Below are positions 22,867-32,691 of a DNA stretch of 37,225 nucleotides, in pieces. The position numbers and the translations under genes were made by a program. Origin of the DNA: JAVKEN01 sp040221415 (GTDB lineage: Bacteria; Pseudomonadota; Alphaproteobacteria; Rickettsiales; JABSSG01); the NCBI GenBank assembly GCA_040221415.1, contig JAVKEN010000011.1, forward strand, positions 1 through 37,225. The letters are read 5' to 3'. Position 1 is the first letter of the stretch. Every line of letters starts with the position of its first letter. The notes under the pieces are model-generated. The model worked only from the letters and a program-made list of their open reading frames with translations. It ran no database searches and was not told the origin of the DNA.

Positions 22867-24252
22867 GTGGAATCTACAAGCAATTCATCATTAGCAGTAC
22901 TGAATTTAGATCAAAACCTAAATATCGTATCATACTCACAAGAAATTTTTAATTATTGTACTTTTGACTCAAAAAAGGCTTCATTTGAGAAATTAGAATT
23001 TAAATTTCCTTCAAATAACATTAGAGAGCATATTGATAAATCGGTAAGATTAAATAAAAGTTATAAAGGCCGTTTTGAATGGCAAGACAAACTTTATTCT
23101 GTTCAAACTTCCCCAATTAAAATTACAAAGAATAATCATGATGGCATCACTATTCAACTCGAAGAGATAAAAGCCTGTGATGCTGCGAGAAACTCTTGTA
23201 AATTTTCTATAGACTCATCACAATTTGTTGAATCTTCATACGATGGTTACTGGGATTGGTATCTTCAAGAAGATTATGAATATATGTCCCCTCGTTTCTG
23301 GGAAATGTTTGGGTACAAACCCGAAGAAAAGGAGCATAAACCTTCAGCATGGATGGATATGATTTTTCCTGAGGATCTTGAAATTGCAAAGAAAAATCTT
23401 GATAAACACATCAAAACTAAAGGTAAGTATCCATACTTACAAGAAGTCAGGTATGAGCATAAAAATGGCTCTGTAGTTACTGTTTTGTGTAGAGGGAAGG
23501 TGGTGTCATGGGACAATAAAGGAAACGCCCTTCGAATGGTTGGTACTCATACCGATATTACAGAAACTAAAAAGCATATTGAGGCATTAAATGAATTTAT
23601 TCATATAGTTTCACATGACCTCAAAGAGCCCGCAAGGAGCATATCTCTTGTTACCTCCATGATAATGCAAGAAAATCCTGGTGTTCAAGGCTTATTGAAA
23701 AAAGATTTATATAAGATCGAGAAGTCAAGCAAACATATGATTGAAATGCTTGATGAACTTAAAGAATATACATATATATCGAATGATCAGGCTAAATTAA
23801 AAGAAGTAGATACAAATAAAATATTACTTAATTTAATAGATGTGTTTAATGACCAAATTGAAAGAAATAATATCACAGTAACAATTGTAAGGCAGCTTCC
23901 TACAGTGCCTTATCTAAAGATTAGAATGCAGCAAATATTTTCAAACCTTCTTTCTAACGCTATAAAATATTCTAAGCCTGAAGGAGGAGAAGTGAAAATT
24001 AACTTTAACGAGCTTGATACAGAATATATATTTTCTGTATGTGATAAAGGAATCGGTATTGAACCCAAATTACATAGTAAGGTTTTTAGAATTTTTTCCA
24101 GGATTTCTAAAAATAAATTGAATGATGGTAGCTCAGGATTTGGTTTATATATAGTTAAAAAAATAGTTGAACAATATGGTGGAAGAATATGGTTCGAATC
24201 AGCTCCTAATAAAGGAACAACTTTCTTCTTTTCTGTAAAAAAATCTACTTAG
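22867..24252 (+). CDS. Soluble PAS-domain sensor histidine kinase
   Basis: 461 residues from a GTG; no transmembrane segment, so it senses something in the cytoplasm. Residues 1-100 look like a divergent PAS (LAVLNLDQNLNIVSYSQEIF). A PAS_3-type domain with PAC follows at about 118-240 (YWDWYLQEDYEYMSPRFWEMFG ending GTHTDITETK, shown in two parts of the same fold). The HisKA helix has the phospho-acceptor H250 in IVSHDLKEPARS. The ATPase domain has the N box (NLLSNAIKYS), G1 (DKGIGI), F box (FRIFSR) and G2 (GSSGFGLYI). No response regulator is nearby, so it is an orphan whose partner is elsewhere, perhaps a phosphorelay such as the CckA-ChpT-CtrA type. No good ribosome site is seen. Confidence 0.92.
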   Translation: MESTSNSSLAVLNLDQNLNIVSYSQEIFNYCTFDSKKASFEKLEFKFPSNNIREHIDKSVRLNKSYKGRFEWQDKLYSVQTSPIKITKNNHDGITIQLEEIKACDAARNSCKFSIDSSQFVESSYDGYWDWYLQEDYEYMSPRFWEMFGYKPEEKEHKPSAWMDMIFPEDLEIAKKNLDKHIKTKGKYPYLQEVRYEHKNGSVVTVLCRGKVVSWDNKGNALRMVGTHTDITETKKHIEALNEFIHIVSHDLKEPARSISLVTSMIMQENPGVQGLLKKDLYKIEKSSKHMIEMLDELKEYTYISNDQAKLKEVDTNKILLNLIDVFNDQIERNNITVTIVRQLPTVPYLKIRMQQIFSNLLSNAIKYSKPEGGEVKINFNELDTEYIFSVCDKGIGIEPKLHSKVFRIFSRISKNKLNDGSSGFGLYIVKKIVEQYGGRIWFESAPNKGTTFFFSVKKST

Positions 24253-25177
24253 TAGCTTCTTCCAGCGCATCATAAACAGCATATGAGATCAATGAAGGCT
24301 CACGTTTGTACCTTGCTTTATATTTGGCCGTAAATTCAGAATATTGATCTAAATCATAATTTATTTCGTTTATCGAATTGCGATATTCTCGATCTATTTT
24401 ATTATATTTAGAAATTTGATTAAAAAAGAACATCTCATAATTATCAGGATTAAAGTGATATTTCTTAATAAATTTCATCATATTTCTTATCAATTTTTCA
24501 TCGAGATTTGCAAAAACAATTGCCGATCTATGATTTTTTCCTAGGTTATCAATCTCAATTTGCTTTAAGATAATGCTGAATCTTCTGACTGTTTCATAAC
24601 GAAAGATTACTGGCTTTTCACCGCTTACTTCTTCTACCTTGTGAATGAAATTTCTGCCAAAATCTTTATTTAAATTATTTGGATTATAAACCAAATAAAT
24701 ATTATCAAACTCCTCATCTCCTAAATCTAGGAACTCATAAAGTTTTTCTAATTTATCATGAACATTAAAGCCAAATATTTTAATATCGTCATTTTCTAAG
24801 AGCTTGGGATCGTTTGAGATAGAGTATAAAGGAAGCTTTATATCATTCTCTGCTAACATTTCTGACACTTTCCTTGTTTTAGAGCTAGAAATTGGTCCAA
24901 TAATTGCATGTATACTCGAATAAAAACTCTTTGCATATGATTCCAGGATCTTTTCTGCTAGAGGTAAGTTCTCATCAAAGAATAGAAGCTTATATCTACT
25001 CTTATTTTCTTCTAAATATAGTTTTACAGTATTACGAAACTCTGTTCCTAAATATTCATATTTGCCTGTTTCAGGAAACATACATATAATCGCCGAAGTA
25101 TCATTATTTTTATCTTCGGCACTAGAAATAAGGAAACTGCTAAAAATTAAAAATATTAAAATTTGTAATCTATGCAT
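24245..25177 (-). CDS. LppC/LpoA-like periplasmic-binding-fold protein
   Basis: 310 residues from the ATG at 25177 (a GTG at 25189 is also in frame). The N-terminus MHRLQILIFLIFSSFLISSA is a signal peptide, likely cut after SSA. The rest has the type I periplasmic-binding-protein fold of LppC/LpoA proteins (FPETGKYEYLGTEFRNTVKL, HAIIGPISSSKTRKVSEML). In gammaproteobacteria LpoA activates penicillin-binding protein 1A; here that role is inferred. The divergent placement next to rsmI is the same as lpoA-rsmI in E. coli, which supports the assignment. Unlike LpoA there is no lipobox cysteine after the hydrophobic segment, so it would be soluble. It overlaps the end of the kinase gene by eight bases. 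Confidence 0.68.
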   Translation of the reverse strand: MHRLQILIFLIFSSFLISSAEDKNNDTSAIICMFPETGKYEYLGTEFRNTVKLYLEENKSRYKLLFFDENLPLAEKILESYAKSFYSSIHAIIGPISSSKTRKVSEMLAENDIKLPLYSISNDPKLLENDDIKIFGFNVHDKLEKLYEFLDLGDEEFDNIYLVYNPNNLNKDFGRNFIHKVEEVSGEKPVIFRYETVRRFSIILKQIEIDNLGKNHRSAIVFANLDEKLIRNMMKFIKKYHFNPDNYEMFFFNQISKYNKIDREYRNSINEINYDLDQYSEFTAKYKARYKREPSLISYAVYDALEEATK

Positions 25178-25996
25178 ATTGAAGTTCACAATGACAACTT
25201 ATTAGAACCTGGATTATACGTGGTTTCAACACCAATTGGCAACCTAGAAGATATATCTATAAGGGCTTTAAAAACCTTGTCTTCTGTTGACTTAGTAGTT
25301 TGCGAAGATAGCAGAGTTACAAATAAACTTCTAAGCAAATATGGTCTCAAGAAAAAAATATTTGTTTATAACGATCACAGTAGCAAAGAAGATAGAAAAA
25401 AATTATTACAATTAATTCAGGATAAAACTGCTGCATTAGTTTCTGATGCAGGGACTCCCCTTATATCTGATCCAGGGCTTAAACTCATCAGATTCTTCAA
25501 AGAGAATAATATTTTTGTTACAGCGATACCTGGAGCTTGTGCAGTGATTAATGCTCTTGTACTTTCAGGATTAGACACAAATATGTTTGAGTTTTATGGA
25601 TTTCTACCAATCAAACACAGTGATCGCTTAAAAATTATCAATAATCTAATATCTTCAGAAAAAACCAGTCTTATTTATGAAACAGCAAAAAAATTTCATA
25701 AATTATTAAATGAAGTTATAGAAATAAATCCAGAACAAAAAATAGTTGTGGTCCGTGAAATGACAAAGTTATATGAAGAAGTCATCGAAGATACTGCTAG
25801 CAATCTATTGCAGAAAAAATTCAAAGGTGAACTGGTTGTAATTTTTCCAGCTCAACATCAAGAAACAAACATAGAAATAAACAAAGATATAATTGAAACA
25901 CTTAAGAAACTATCTACAAAGGATGGACAAACCATCTTAAAGTTTATGTTTCCCACAATGAAAAAGAACGATCTTTATAATTTATTAAAAAATTAA
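25172..25996 (+). CDS. rsmI: 16S rRNA 2'-O-methyltransferase RsmI (C1402)
   Basis: Methylates the ribose of C1402 in the 16S rRNA decoding centre using S-adenosylmethionine. The tetrapyrrole-methylase fold is visible: GLYVVSTPIGNLEDISIRAL, CEDSRVTNKLL, SDAGTPLISDPG, IPGACAVINALVLSGL and FYGFLPIK. A short C-terminal helical domain (TLKKLSTKDGQTILKFMF) corresponds to the RsmI HTH region. 274 residues is at the short end of normal. Its ATG is part of the palindrome ATGCAT shared with the start codon of the divergent LppC-like gene. No ribosome site is visible. The stop shares TTAA with the convergent dnaE stop. Confidence 0.95.
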   Translation: MHIEVHNDNLLEPGLYVVSTPIGNLEDISIRALKTLSSVDLVVCEDSRVTNKLLSKYGLKKKIFVYNDHSSKEDRKKLLQLIQDKTAALVSDAGTPLISDPGLKLIRFFKENNIFVTAIPGACAVINALVLSGLDTNMFEFYGFLPIKHSDRLKIINNLISSEKTSLIYETAKKFHKLLNEVIEINPEQKIVVVREMTKLYEEVIEDTASNLLQKKFKGELVVIFPAQHQETNIEINKDIIETLKKLSTKDGQTILKFMFPTMKKNDLYNLLKN

Positions 25997-28900
25997 CTTT
26001 GATCTATTTTTTCAATACCCTCAGGTAAATTATTCATATCTATTTCTGTAAGATCAATTTTATACTTTTGTTCAAGGGCTAAAGAAACTATTTTTTTATT
26101 AACTTTGGATTTAATTTTAATTTCATAACCCTCATTATTTTCATAGCCTTTTAAAATTTTATAAACGGACTCCGCTCCCTTAGGGTTATTGATATAGAAT
26201 GACAAGCCTCCTAAATTATCAGCCAAGTATTTATCTAACTCCACTATGTTACGTGCTGAAACTCTTGACCCCCCATCATCTTTACGTATGTCAGCTTCAA
26301 TTAGTAACGGCACCTTGTTATATAAAAAGTCACGATTCTTTTCTAATATGTCATCATTAAAAATTGCAATATCTACCATCCCTGTGGGAGTGGAAGTCAT
26401 ACATGAAACGTATCTGCCTCTGGGAGAAACTCTTGTTTTTACACTGATAGGTATTGCGGCGATTTTTACGGAAGAATAACCTTCGGCTAACTCGTTCTTA
26501 ATATATGCCGCATCTGCAATATCACGTGTTTTAAATAGCTCCTGATATGTCGCCAAAGGGTGCTCATTAAAATAAAAACCGAATGCCTGGCACTCATTGT
26601 CTAATTTGTCACGATTAGACCACATTTTCGCTTCATAAAATTTAGGAGTTGGCTGATCTGACTTATCAAATGAAAATAAATCAATCTGATTTGCATCTCT
26701 ATTTTCCGTGTGAGAAGAATGGTAACTTGTAATAATTGGTATAGACTCAACAAGCTGATTTCTGTTTCCCCAAAATTGATCTAAAGCACCTGATTTAATA
26801 ATGCTTTCTAGCTGCCTTTTGTTAACCACCTTACTGCTTGATCTTCTAATAAATTCCCACAAATCAGCATATTTGCCATCCTGATTTCGCTCTTCAACGA
26901 GCTCCTTCATAGCTGCTAGCCCAACATTCTTCAAACCACCTAAACCATATATAATCTTCCCTTTGCCGTTCTCATCATAAGAGACACTAAACTCAGCAGT
27001 AGATGAATTTACATCAGGAGCCAAAATCTCAATTCCCATCTCTTTGGCTTCATCAATAAACACATTGATCTTATCTGTGTCATCAATATCATTATTTAGA
27101 AGAGCCACCATCATTTCAACGGGATAATTTGCTTTAATATAAGCTGTTTGATATGAGATTAAGCCATATGCTGTAGCATGTGATTTGTTAAAACCATACC
27201 CAGCAAATTTAGCTACTAAATCAAAAATTGATTTAGCCTCACTCTCCTTCACCTTATTTTCCACCGCTCCTTTTACAAACATTTCACGCTGCGCATCCAT
27301 CTCGGACTTAATCTTCTTACCCATAGCACGACGAAGTAAATCCGCTGCCCCTAGAGTGTATCCAGAAAGAAGGCGGGCAATCTCCATTACTTGCTCTTGG
27401 TAGATAATTACTCCAAAAGTTTCTAATAACGTATTTTTGAGTTTTTCATGTAGGTAATTTGGCTCTTGTCTACCATGCTTACAAGCAATATAAGTTGGAA
27501 TATTATCCATCGGCCCAGGACGATATAATGCACCAAGGGCGTTAATATCATATATAGAGTCAGGTTTCATTTTACGCAAGGCATCACGCATACCTGGACT
27601 CTCAAACTGGAAGACTCCAACTGAATCACCACGTCCAAGCATCTCAAAAGTTTTTTTGTCATCTAAGGGAATTTTCCTTATATCGAAATCTGGTAGAATT
27701 TTTTTAATTAATTTAGCTGCCTTCGATATAACTGTTAAAGTTTTCAATCCAAGAAAGTCAAATTTTATAAGGCCTACTGCCTCAGCATATTTCATTGAAT
27801 ACTGAATAGCTGGCATCTCAGATTTCTGATCTTTATATAGCGGAACTATTGCATCTAAACTTTTATTAGAAATAACAATTCCTGCAGCATGCGTAGATGC
27901 GTGACGATTCAACCCCTCAAGCTTCAGAGAAATATCTAGCAATTTTTCTATTTCATGATCTCTATTCTTAGCAGCCTTAAGTTCTGGCTCCATTTCAATA
28001 GCTTGCGACAAGTTAATCGGATTAACCGCATTAAATGGAATCATTTTAGATATCCTATCAACTTGATTATATGGCATTTGCAATACACGTCCTACATCTC
28101 TAACTACAGCTCTGGCCTGCAACTTACCGAATGTAATAATTTGCGCTACTTTATCATCACCGTATTTTGAACGTACATATTGGATTACTTCTTCTCTTCT
28201 TTCCTGACAAAAATCAATATCGAAGTCAGGCATAGATACTCTTTCTGGGTTTAGAAATCTTTCAAAAAGTAAACCAAATTTAATTGGATCAACGTCTGTT
28301 ATATCAAGACTCCAAGCAACTACAGATCCTGCTCCAGAACCACGACCAGGTCCCACGGGTATATCATTATTCTTACTCCACTTAATGAAGTCAGAAACTA
28401 TCAAAAAATAACCCGGAAATTTCATTCCAATAATTACATCAAGCTCATACTTTAAACGCTCAAAGTATATTTGACGGTTATCCTCTATTTCTTTCTTTGA
28501 CCAGTTCTCTCTAATAGCCTCTTCTTTAAGACGCACTTCAAGGCCTCTCTCAGATAAAATACGAAGTTCATCAGCTTGATCCTGACCAACTGTGACTGTA
28601 TAATCAGGAAAAATAATTTCATTCTCCTCAGACATCACTGAACATCTTTTAGCGATATTTATAGTGTTATCAAGGGCTTCAGGAACATCTTCAAAAAGTT
28701 TTTGCATTTCTGCAGAATTTTTAAAATAGTTCTCCGGCGATGATCTCCGTCTAACATCTTGACTAATATAAGTTCCATCTGAAATACACATTAAAACTTC
28801 ATGTGCCTCATGCATATCTCTGTTAAGAAAGTAGACATTGTTTGTGGCAACAAGTTGAATATCATGCTTCATAGCAAAATCAATCAGGACCTTCTCGAGG

Positions 28901-29451
28901 TCTCTATTCTCAATCATTCTATGACGATTAAGCTCCAGATAAAGACGATCACCAAAAACTTTTTTAAGACTTAATAAATATTTCTCAGCTTTAGAATTTT
29001 TTTTCTCTAGTACTAATCTTCTAACTGTTTCTCTCTCACCTCCAGCAAGAGCTATAATGCCGTCTGAATATTTTTTAAGAAGATCAAAATTAATACAGTT
29101 TTCTTTAAGATTTTTAGAATCTATATACGATTCAGAAGCAATTTTTAAAAGATTTTGATAACCTTGTTTGTTTTTTGCAATTAATAGAATGGAATCAATA
29201 ACTGTCTTTTCATGAGCACTCGCAACAAGTTGAGGATCGATATTAACAATACAGCCTATGATAGGCTGCAACCCTGCCTTCGCAGCTTTTGTCGAAAATT
29301 CTAGAGAGGCAAATAAATTGTTTGAGTCAGTAATTGCAACAGCAGGCATTTTATTTTCAACCGCCTTACTAATTAGATCATCAATTTTTACAGCACCTTC
29401 TGATAAAGAATATGAACTATGAACCCTTAAATGAATAAATGGCTGAGACAC
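25993..29451 (-). CDS. dnaE: DNA polymerase III alpha subunit
   Basis: Replicative polymerase of 1152 residues, normal for DnaE1. The N-terminal PHP domain begins FIHLRVHSSYSLSEGAVKI. The palm has GPGRGSGAGSVVAW and the catalytic aspartates D409 and D411 in MPDFDIDFCQERR (E. coli D401/D403). Downstream are GLNRHASTHAAGIVIS, FDFLGLKTL and YQEQVMEIARLLSGY. The fingers, HhH and OB-fold (RGRYVSCMTSTPTGMVDIAIF) regions follow in the usual order. The start is GTG at 29451, one base after the ugd stop codon, with only a weak AGGA inside the ugd end, so its translation probably depends on ugd. It is the last gene of galU-ugd-dnaE. Confidence 0.97.
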   Translation of the reverse strand: MSQPFIHLRVHSSYSLSEGAVKIDDLISKAVENKMPAVAITDSNNLFASLEFSTKAAKAGLQPIIGCIVNIDPQLVASAHEKTVIDSILLIAKNKQGYQNLLKIASESYIDSKNLKENCINFDLLKKYSDGIIALAGGERETVRRLVLEKKNSKAEKYLLSLKKVFGDRLYLELNRHRMIENRDLEKVLIDFAMKHDIQLVATNNVYFLNRDMHEAHEVLMCISDGTYISQDVRRRSSPENYFKNSAEMQKLFEDVPEALDNTINIAKRCSVMSEENEIIFPDYTVTVGQDQADELRILSERGLEVRLKEEAIRENWSKKEIEDNRQIYFERLKYELDVIIGMKFPGYFLIVSDFIKWSKNNDIPVGPGRGSGAGSVVAWSLDITDVDPIKFGLLFERFLNPERVSMPDFDIDFCQERREEVIQYVRSKYGDDKVAQIITFGKLQARAVVRDVGRVLQMPYNQVDRISKMIPFNAVNPINLSQAIEMEPELKAAKNRDHEIEKLLDISLKLEGLNRHASTHAAGIVISNKSLDAIVPLYKDQKSEMPAIQYSMKYAEAVGLIKFDFLGLKTLTVISKAAKLIKKILPDFDIRKIPLDDKKTFEMLGRGDSVGVFQFESPGMRDALRKMKPDSIYDINALGALYRPGPMDNIPTYIACKHGRQEPNYLHEKLKNTLLETFGVIIYQEQVMEIARLLSGYTLGAADLLRRAMGKKIKSEMDAQREMFVKGAVENKVKESEAKSIFDLVAKFAGYGFNKSHATAYGLISYQTAYIKANYPVEMMVALLNNDIDDTDKINVFIDEAKEMGIEILAPDVNSSTAEFSVSYDENGKGKIIYGLGGLKNVGLAAMKELVEERNQDGKYADLWEFIRRSSSKVVNKRQLESIIKSGALDQFWGNRNQLVESIPIITSYHSSHTENRDANQIDLFSFDKSDQPTPKFYEAKMWSNRDKLDNECQAFGFYFNEHPLATYQELFKTRDIADAAYIKNELAEGYSSVKIAAIPISVKTRVSPRGRYVSCMTSTPTGMVDIAIFNDDILEKNRDFLYNKVPLLIEADIRKDDGGSRVSARNIVELDKYLADNLGGLSFYINNPKGAESVYKILKGYENNEGYEIKIKSKVNKKIVSLALEQKYKIDLTEIDMNNLPEGIEKIDQS

Positions 29452-29452
29452 T

Positions 29453-30751
29453 TTATTTCTGTCCTAATCTGTACAATTTGAATCCTGCTGATTTTGCTGC
29501 CTTATAATCAATAATATTACGCAAATCAAAAATAACTTTTTCGGTTAAATCCTGGAATTGTCGGTAATCAATTTTGTTAAATTGCTTCCACTCAGTAGCA
29601 ACAACAATCAAAGCATTATTTATAGAATAAATCTCAGAATTATAAGTGATGTCATTTGCAAATATCTGCTCTAAGTTTTTTAAACCTTCAGGGTCATAGC
29701 ATGAGATTTCAAATTCATTTTTTAAGCTATCTATTATATCAATTACAGCACTTGACCGAACATCATCTGTATTAGCTTTATAAGTAACCCCCAGGAAATG
29801 AATTCTATTAAAATTGTGTTTTTTAGCTATCTTCATAATCCTCGAAGCAACAATTTTTTTCCAATCATTATTGCTTTGCTCAATAGAAGAAATAAGCCTG
29901 TTATTCGTCTGCATTGCATCAGTCAAACTCTTTAGAGCTCTTACATCCTTGGGAAAACAAGAACCACCGAAACCTGGACCAGGAGATAAGAACTTGCCTC
30001 CGATACGAGAATCTAGGCCCATACCCATAGATAGCATTTCAACGTCTGCATCTATTTTCTCACAAATATGACTCATCTCATTAATGAAAGCTACCTTTGC
30101 TGATAAAAATGCATTTGATGCATATTTAATTAATTCTGATGTTGAACAATCCGTATGAAGAATTGTAGTTTTATTTTTTATCTTATGATACAGAACATTC
30201 AGTTTGCTTCCGGTATCTTTATTAAAAAACCCTAACACCACCCTTTCAGGCTCTAGAAAATCTTTTACTGCACTCCCCTCTCTTAAAAACTCAGGATTAG
30301 AGACAACATCAATTTGATAATTTGATCCCTTATTGAGCTTATCAAAAATGCTCTTACACGTGCCGAGTGGAACAGTCGACTTAACCATAACGGTAAGTTT
30401 TGGATGTTTACGCTGGTTGATAAAATCAACAACCGCATTTACAAAACTAATATCCGTTTTACCATCCGCCCCATTAGGAGTTCCTACTGCTATTACAGCC
30501 AAATCTACATCAGATAAATCAACCTCATCTGCAGTAAAGAAGGATAATCTTTTTCTTTTAACATTACGTAAAACTATCTCTTCCAATCCCGGTTCATAAA
30601 TGGGGATTTTCCCTTGCTTCAACAGAGAGATTTTTTCTTTATTTGAATCACAACATATCACTTGATGACCCATTTCAGCAAAACAAGTCCCCGAAACAAG
30701 GCCAACATACCCTGTACCAAACATGCAGACTTTTAAATGCTTAATTTGCAT
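29453..30751 (-). CDS. ugd: UDP-glucose 6-dehydrogenase
   Basis: Oxidises UDP-glucose to UDP-glucuronate with two NAD, supplying polysaccharide or LPS precursors. The NAD-binding motif is MFGTGYVGLVSGTCFAEMGH; NPEFLREGSAVKDFLEPERVV and ELIKYASNAFLSAKVAFINE form the substrate site; the catalytic cysteine is C265 in GFGGSCFPKDVRAL. The C-terminal domain contains LGVTYKANTDDVRSS. 432 residues is normal. The ATG lies inside the galU end (11-base overlap), so the substrate-making enzyme and this one are translated together, an obvious metabolic pair. Confidence 0.96.
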   Translation of the reverse strand: MQIKHLKVCMFGTGYVGLVSGTCFAEMGHQVICCDSNKEKISLLKQGKIPIYEPGLEEIVLRNVKRKRLSFFTADEVDLSDVDLAVIAVGTPNGADGKTDISFVNAVVDFINQRKHPKLTVMVKSTVPLGTCKSIFDKLNKGSNYQIDVVSNPEFLREGSAVKDFLEPERVVLGFFNKDTGSKLNVLYHKIKNKTTILHTDCSTSELIKYASNAFLSAKVAFINEMSHICEKIDADVEMLSMGMGLDSRIGGKFLSPGPGFGGSCFPKDVRALKSLTDAMQTNNRLISSIEQSNNDWKKIVASRIMKIAKKHNFNRIHFLGVTYKANTDDVRSSAVIDIIDSLKNEFEISCYDPEGLKNLEQIFANDITYNSEIYSINNALIVVATEWKQFNKIDYRQFQDLTEKVIFDLRNIIDYKAAKSAGFKLYRLGQK

Positions 30752-31610
30752 ATTTTTTCAACATCTCTTTTACTGATAAAGATATCTCCTCTTGATCAAG
30801 ACTGTAAGCAATATTTGCATCTAGAAATCCTACTAAACTACCACAATCATACCTCTTTCCATCGAACACCTGCCCGTAATAATCTTTACCATCATCAAGC
30901 ATAGACTTCATAGCATCAGTCAGTTGAATCTCCCCCCCTTTACCAGGCTCAGATCTAGCAATATATTCAAACACTGATGGTTCAAGTATGTATCTTCCAG
31001 TAATAGATAAATTAGATGGAGCTTCATTAATTGATGGCTTTTCAACCATATCTGTGATTTTACCAAATTTATTCTCAATTTCAGCTTCAACTATGCCATA
31101 GTTACTAACTTTAGATCTTTCAACCTCTGCAAGCGCAACTACATTACCACCAAACTTATTATAACTTGAGACCATCTCCTTCAAGAAACCTTCATCCGAT
31201 TGAAGCATTTCATCTGCTAACAGCACAGCAAAAGGCTCATCACCAATAACATTTCTTGCACAATAAATTGCATGCCCCAAACCTTTGGGCTCTTGTTGTC
31301 GTAGGAAAACAATACTCCCAGCCTGCGGTAACCAATTTTTAGTTAAGTTAAGCTCTTTATCCTTCTCTTTATTCGATAATATATTTTGCAACTCATAAGA
31401 ATGATCAAAATGATTACTGATCGCGTTTTTATTTCTTCCCATCACAAAAATAAATTGCTCAATTCCAGCTTTCTGCGCTTCTTCAAACGCATACTGTACT
31501 AATGGTTTACTGGCAACTGGAAGCATCTCCTTGGGAATTGACTTTGTTGCAGGCAAGAATCTTGTCCCCAAACCACCAACTGGAAAAACAGCTTTTCTGA
31601 TTTTTTTCAT
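30741..31610 (-). CDS. galU: UTP-glucose-1-phosphate uridylyltransferase
   Basis: Makes UDP-glucose from UTP and glucose 1-phosphate. The nucleotide-binding signature is FPVGGLGTRFLPATKSIPKEMLP; PKGLGHAIYCARNVIGDEPFAVLLADEM, here in its usual position near 110-137, holds the metal-binding Asp; MVEKPSINEAPSNLSITGRYIL and GKGGEIQLTDAM are also conserved. 289 residues is normal. It heads the galU-ugd-dnaE run; no strong ribosome site is visible before the ATG. Its product is the substrate of Ugd, and could also supply the glycosyltransferase at 15874. Confidence 0.96.
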   Translation of the reverse strand: MKKIRKAVFPVGGLGTRFLPATKSIPKEMLPVASKPLVQYAFEEAQKAGIEQFIFVMGRNKNAISNHFDHSYELQNILSNKEKDKELNLTKNWLPQAGSIVFLRQQEPKGLGHAIYCARNVIGDEPFAVLLADEMLQSDEGFLKEMVSSYNKFGGNVVALAEVERSKVSNYGIVEAEIENKFGKITDMVEKPSINEAPSNLSITGRYILEPSVFEYIARSEPGKGGEIQLTDAMKSMLDDGKDYYGQVFDGKRYDCGSLVGFLDANIAYSLDQEEISLSVKEMLKKYAN

Positions 31611-31677
31611 CTAAATGTTTCTTATGTTGAAATATCGTTATAATATATATTATTAACTGTAAAAACTGAATTATTTT

Positions 31678-32691
31678 ATGAGGAAATATTTAATAACCCT
31701 TATTTGTCTACTTAATCTGGGTTGCTCACCTCCGAAAGAAAATAATATTATTAGGATTGTTGGTTCTTCCACAGCTTTTCCTTACATTATTGCAGTTGCT
31801 GAAGATTTTTACCGCGTCAACAAAGATACCAACCCTGTAATCGAGCCCACTGGCACAGGAATGGGTTTTAAATTATTTTGTGGTCAGGATCAGGCATCAG
31901 CGCCAAGCATGATAGTAGCGTCAAGAAAAATAAAACAATCAGAGTTAGACTTATGCAAAAGTAATGGGGTAACTAATGTATACGAATCTGTGTTTGGCTA
32001 TGATGGAATTATCATTACAACTTCCCAAAAAAATCAATTGTCAAACTTAACTAGAAAGGATTTATTTCTAGCTATGTCAAACTTTAAAGCTGATTCTGGA
32101 AAATTAGTGAATAACAACATTTCTTACTGGAATGAAATTAATATTAATTTACCAAAAGAACAAATTATTGTTTACGGTCCAAATGCTAGCTCTGGCACTC
32201 GCGAAGAAATTAATTCTTTAATTATGAATTACACATGTAACAAAAACCCAAATATCAAAAAATTATACAAAGACAATAAAGTATCTTGTTCTGAAATCAG
32301 GACAGATAAAGCATTTGTTGATGTTGGAAAGAACGAAAATTTAGTAATCACAAAAATTAAACAAACTGGAAATGCATTGGGAATTACAGGTTACAATTAT
32401 TTCATCCAGAATAAACAGGATATTAAGGCAATAAAAATTGACGGCATATACCCAACGAGACAAAATATGATATCCATGGAATACAGCCTTACCAGACCAA
32501 TATTGATATACTACAAAAAACAACCTTCACCAAAAGGTAACATCCGGACTAAAAAATTTCTTGAGAGACTATTTAGTGAGTTTATGGTAGGGTATAAAGG
32601 CTATTTACAAACAAAGGGCATGATCCCAATTTCAAATGAAATCATCAATGCCACCAGGTCAAAAATAAATGAAATTTTCTCCGACAGTTAA
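31678..32691 (+). CDS. PstS-like phosphate-binding lipoprotein
   Basis: 337 residues. A short signal ends LICLLNLGC, a plausible lipobox with the acceptor cysteine near residue 16. The mature protein matches PstS-type binding proteins: IRIVGSSTAFPYIIAVAEDF, PTGTGMGFKLFCGQ and YGPNASSGTREEIN carry the phosphate-contacting Ser/Thr/Arg residues. No pstC, pstA or pstB permease or ATPase gene follows; instead its end overlaps the AsmA-like gene by 23 bases. So it may serve a permease encoded elsewhere or bind something other than phosphate. It diverges from galU across a 67-base gap with plausible promoter-like AT-rich hexamers. Confidence 0.78.
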   Translation: MRKYLITLICLLNLGCSPPKENNIIRIVGSSTAFPYIIAVAEDFYRVNKDTNPVIEPTGTGMGFKLFCGQDQASAPSMIVASRKIKQSELDLCKSNGVTNVYESVFGYDGIIITTSQKNQLSNLTRKDLFLAMSNFKADSGKLVNNNISYWNEININLPKEQIIVYGPNASSGTREEINSLIMNYTCNKNPNIKKLYKDNKVSCSEIRTDKAFVDVGKNENLVITKIKQTGNALGITGYNYFIQNKQDIKAIKIDGIYPTRQNMISMEYSLTRPILIYYKKQPSPKGNIRTKKFLERLFSEFMVGYKGYLQTKGMIPISNEIINATRSKINEIFSDS

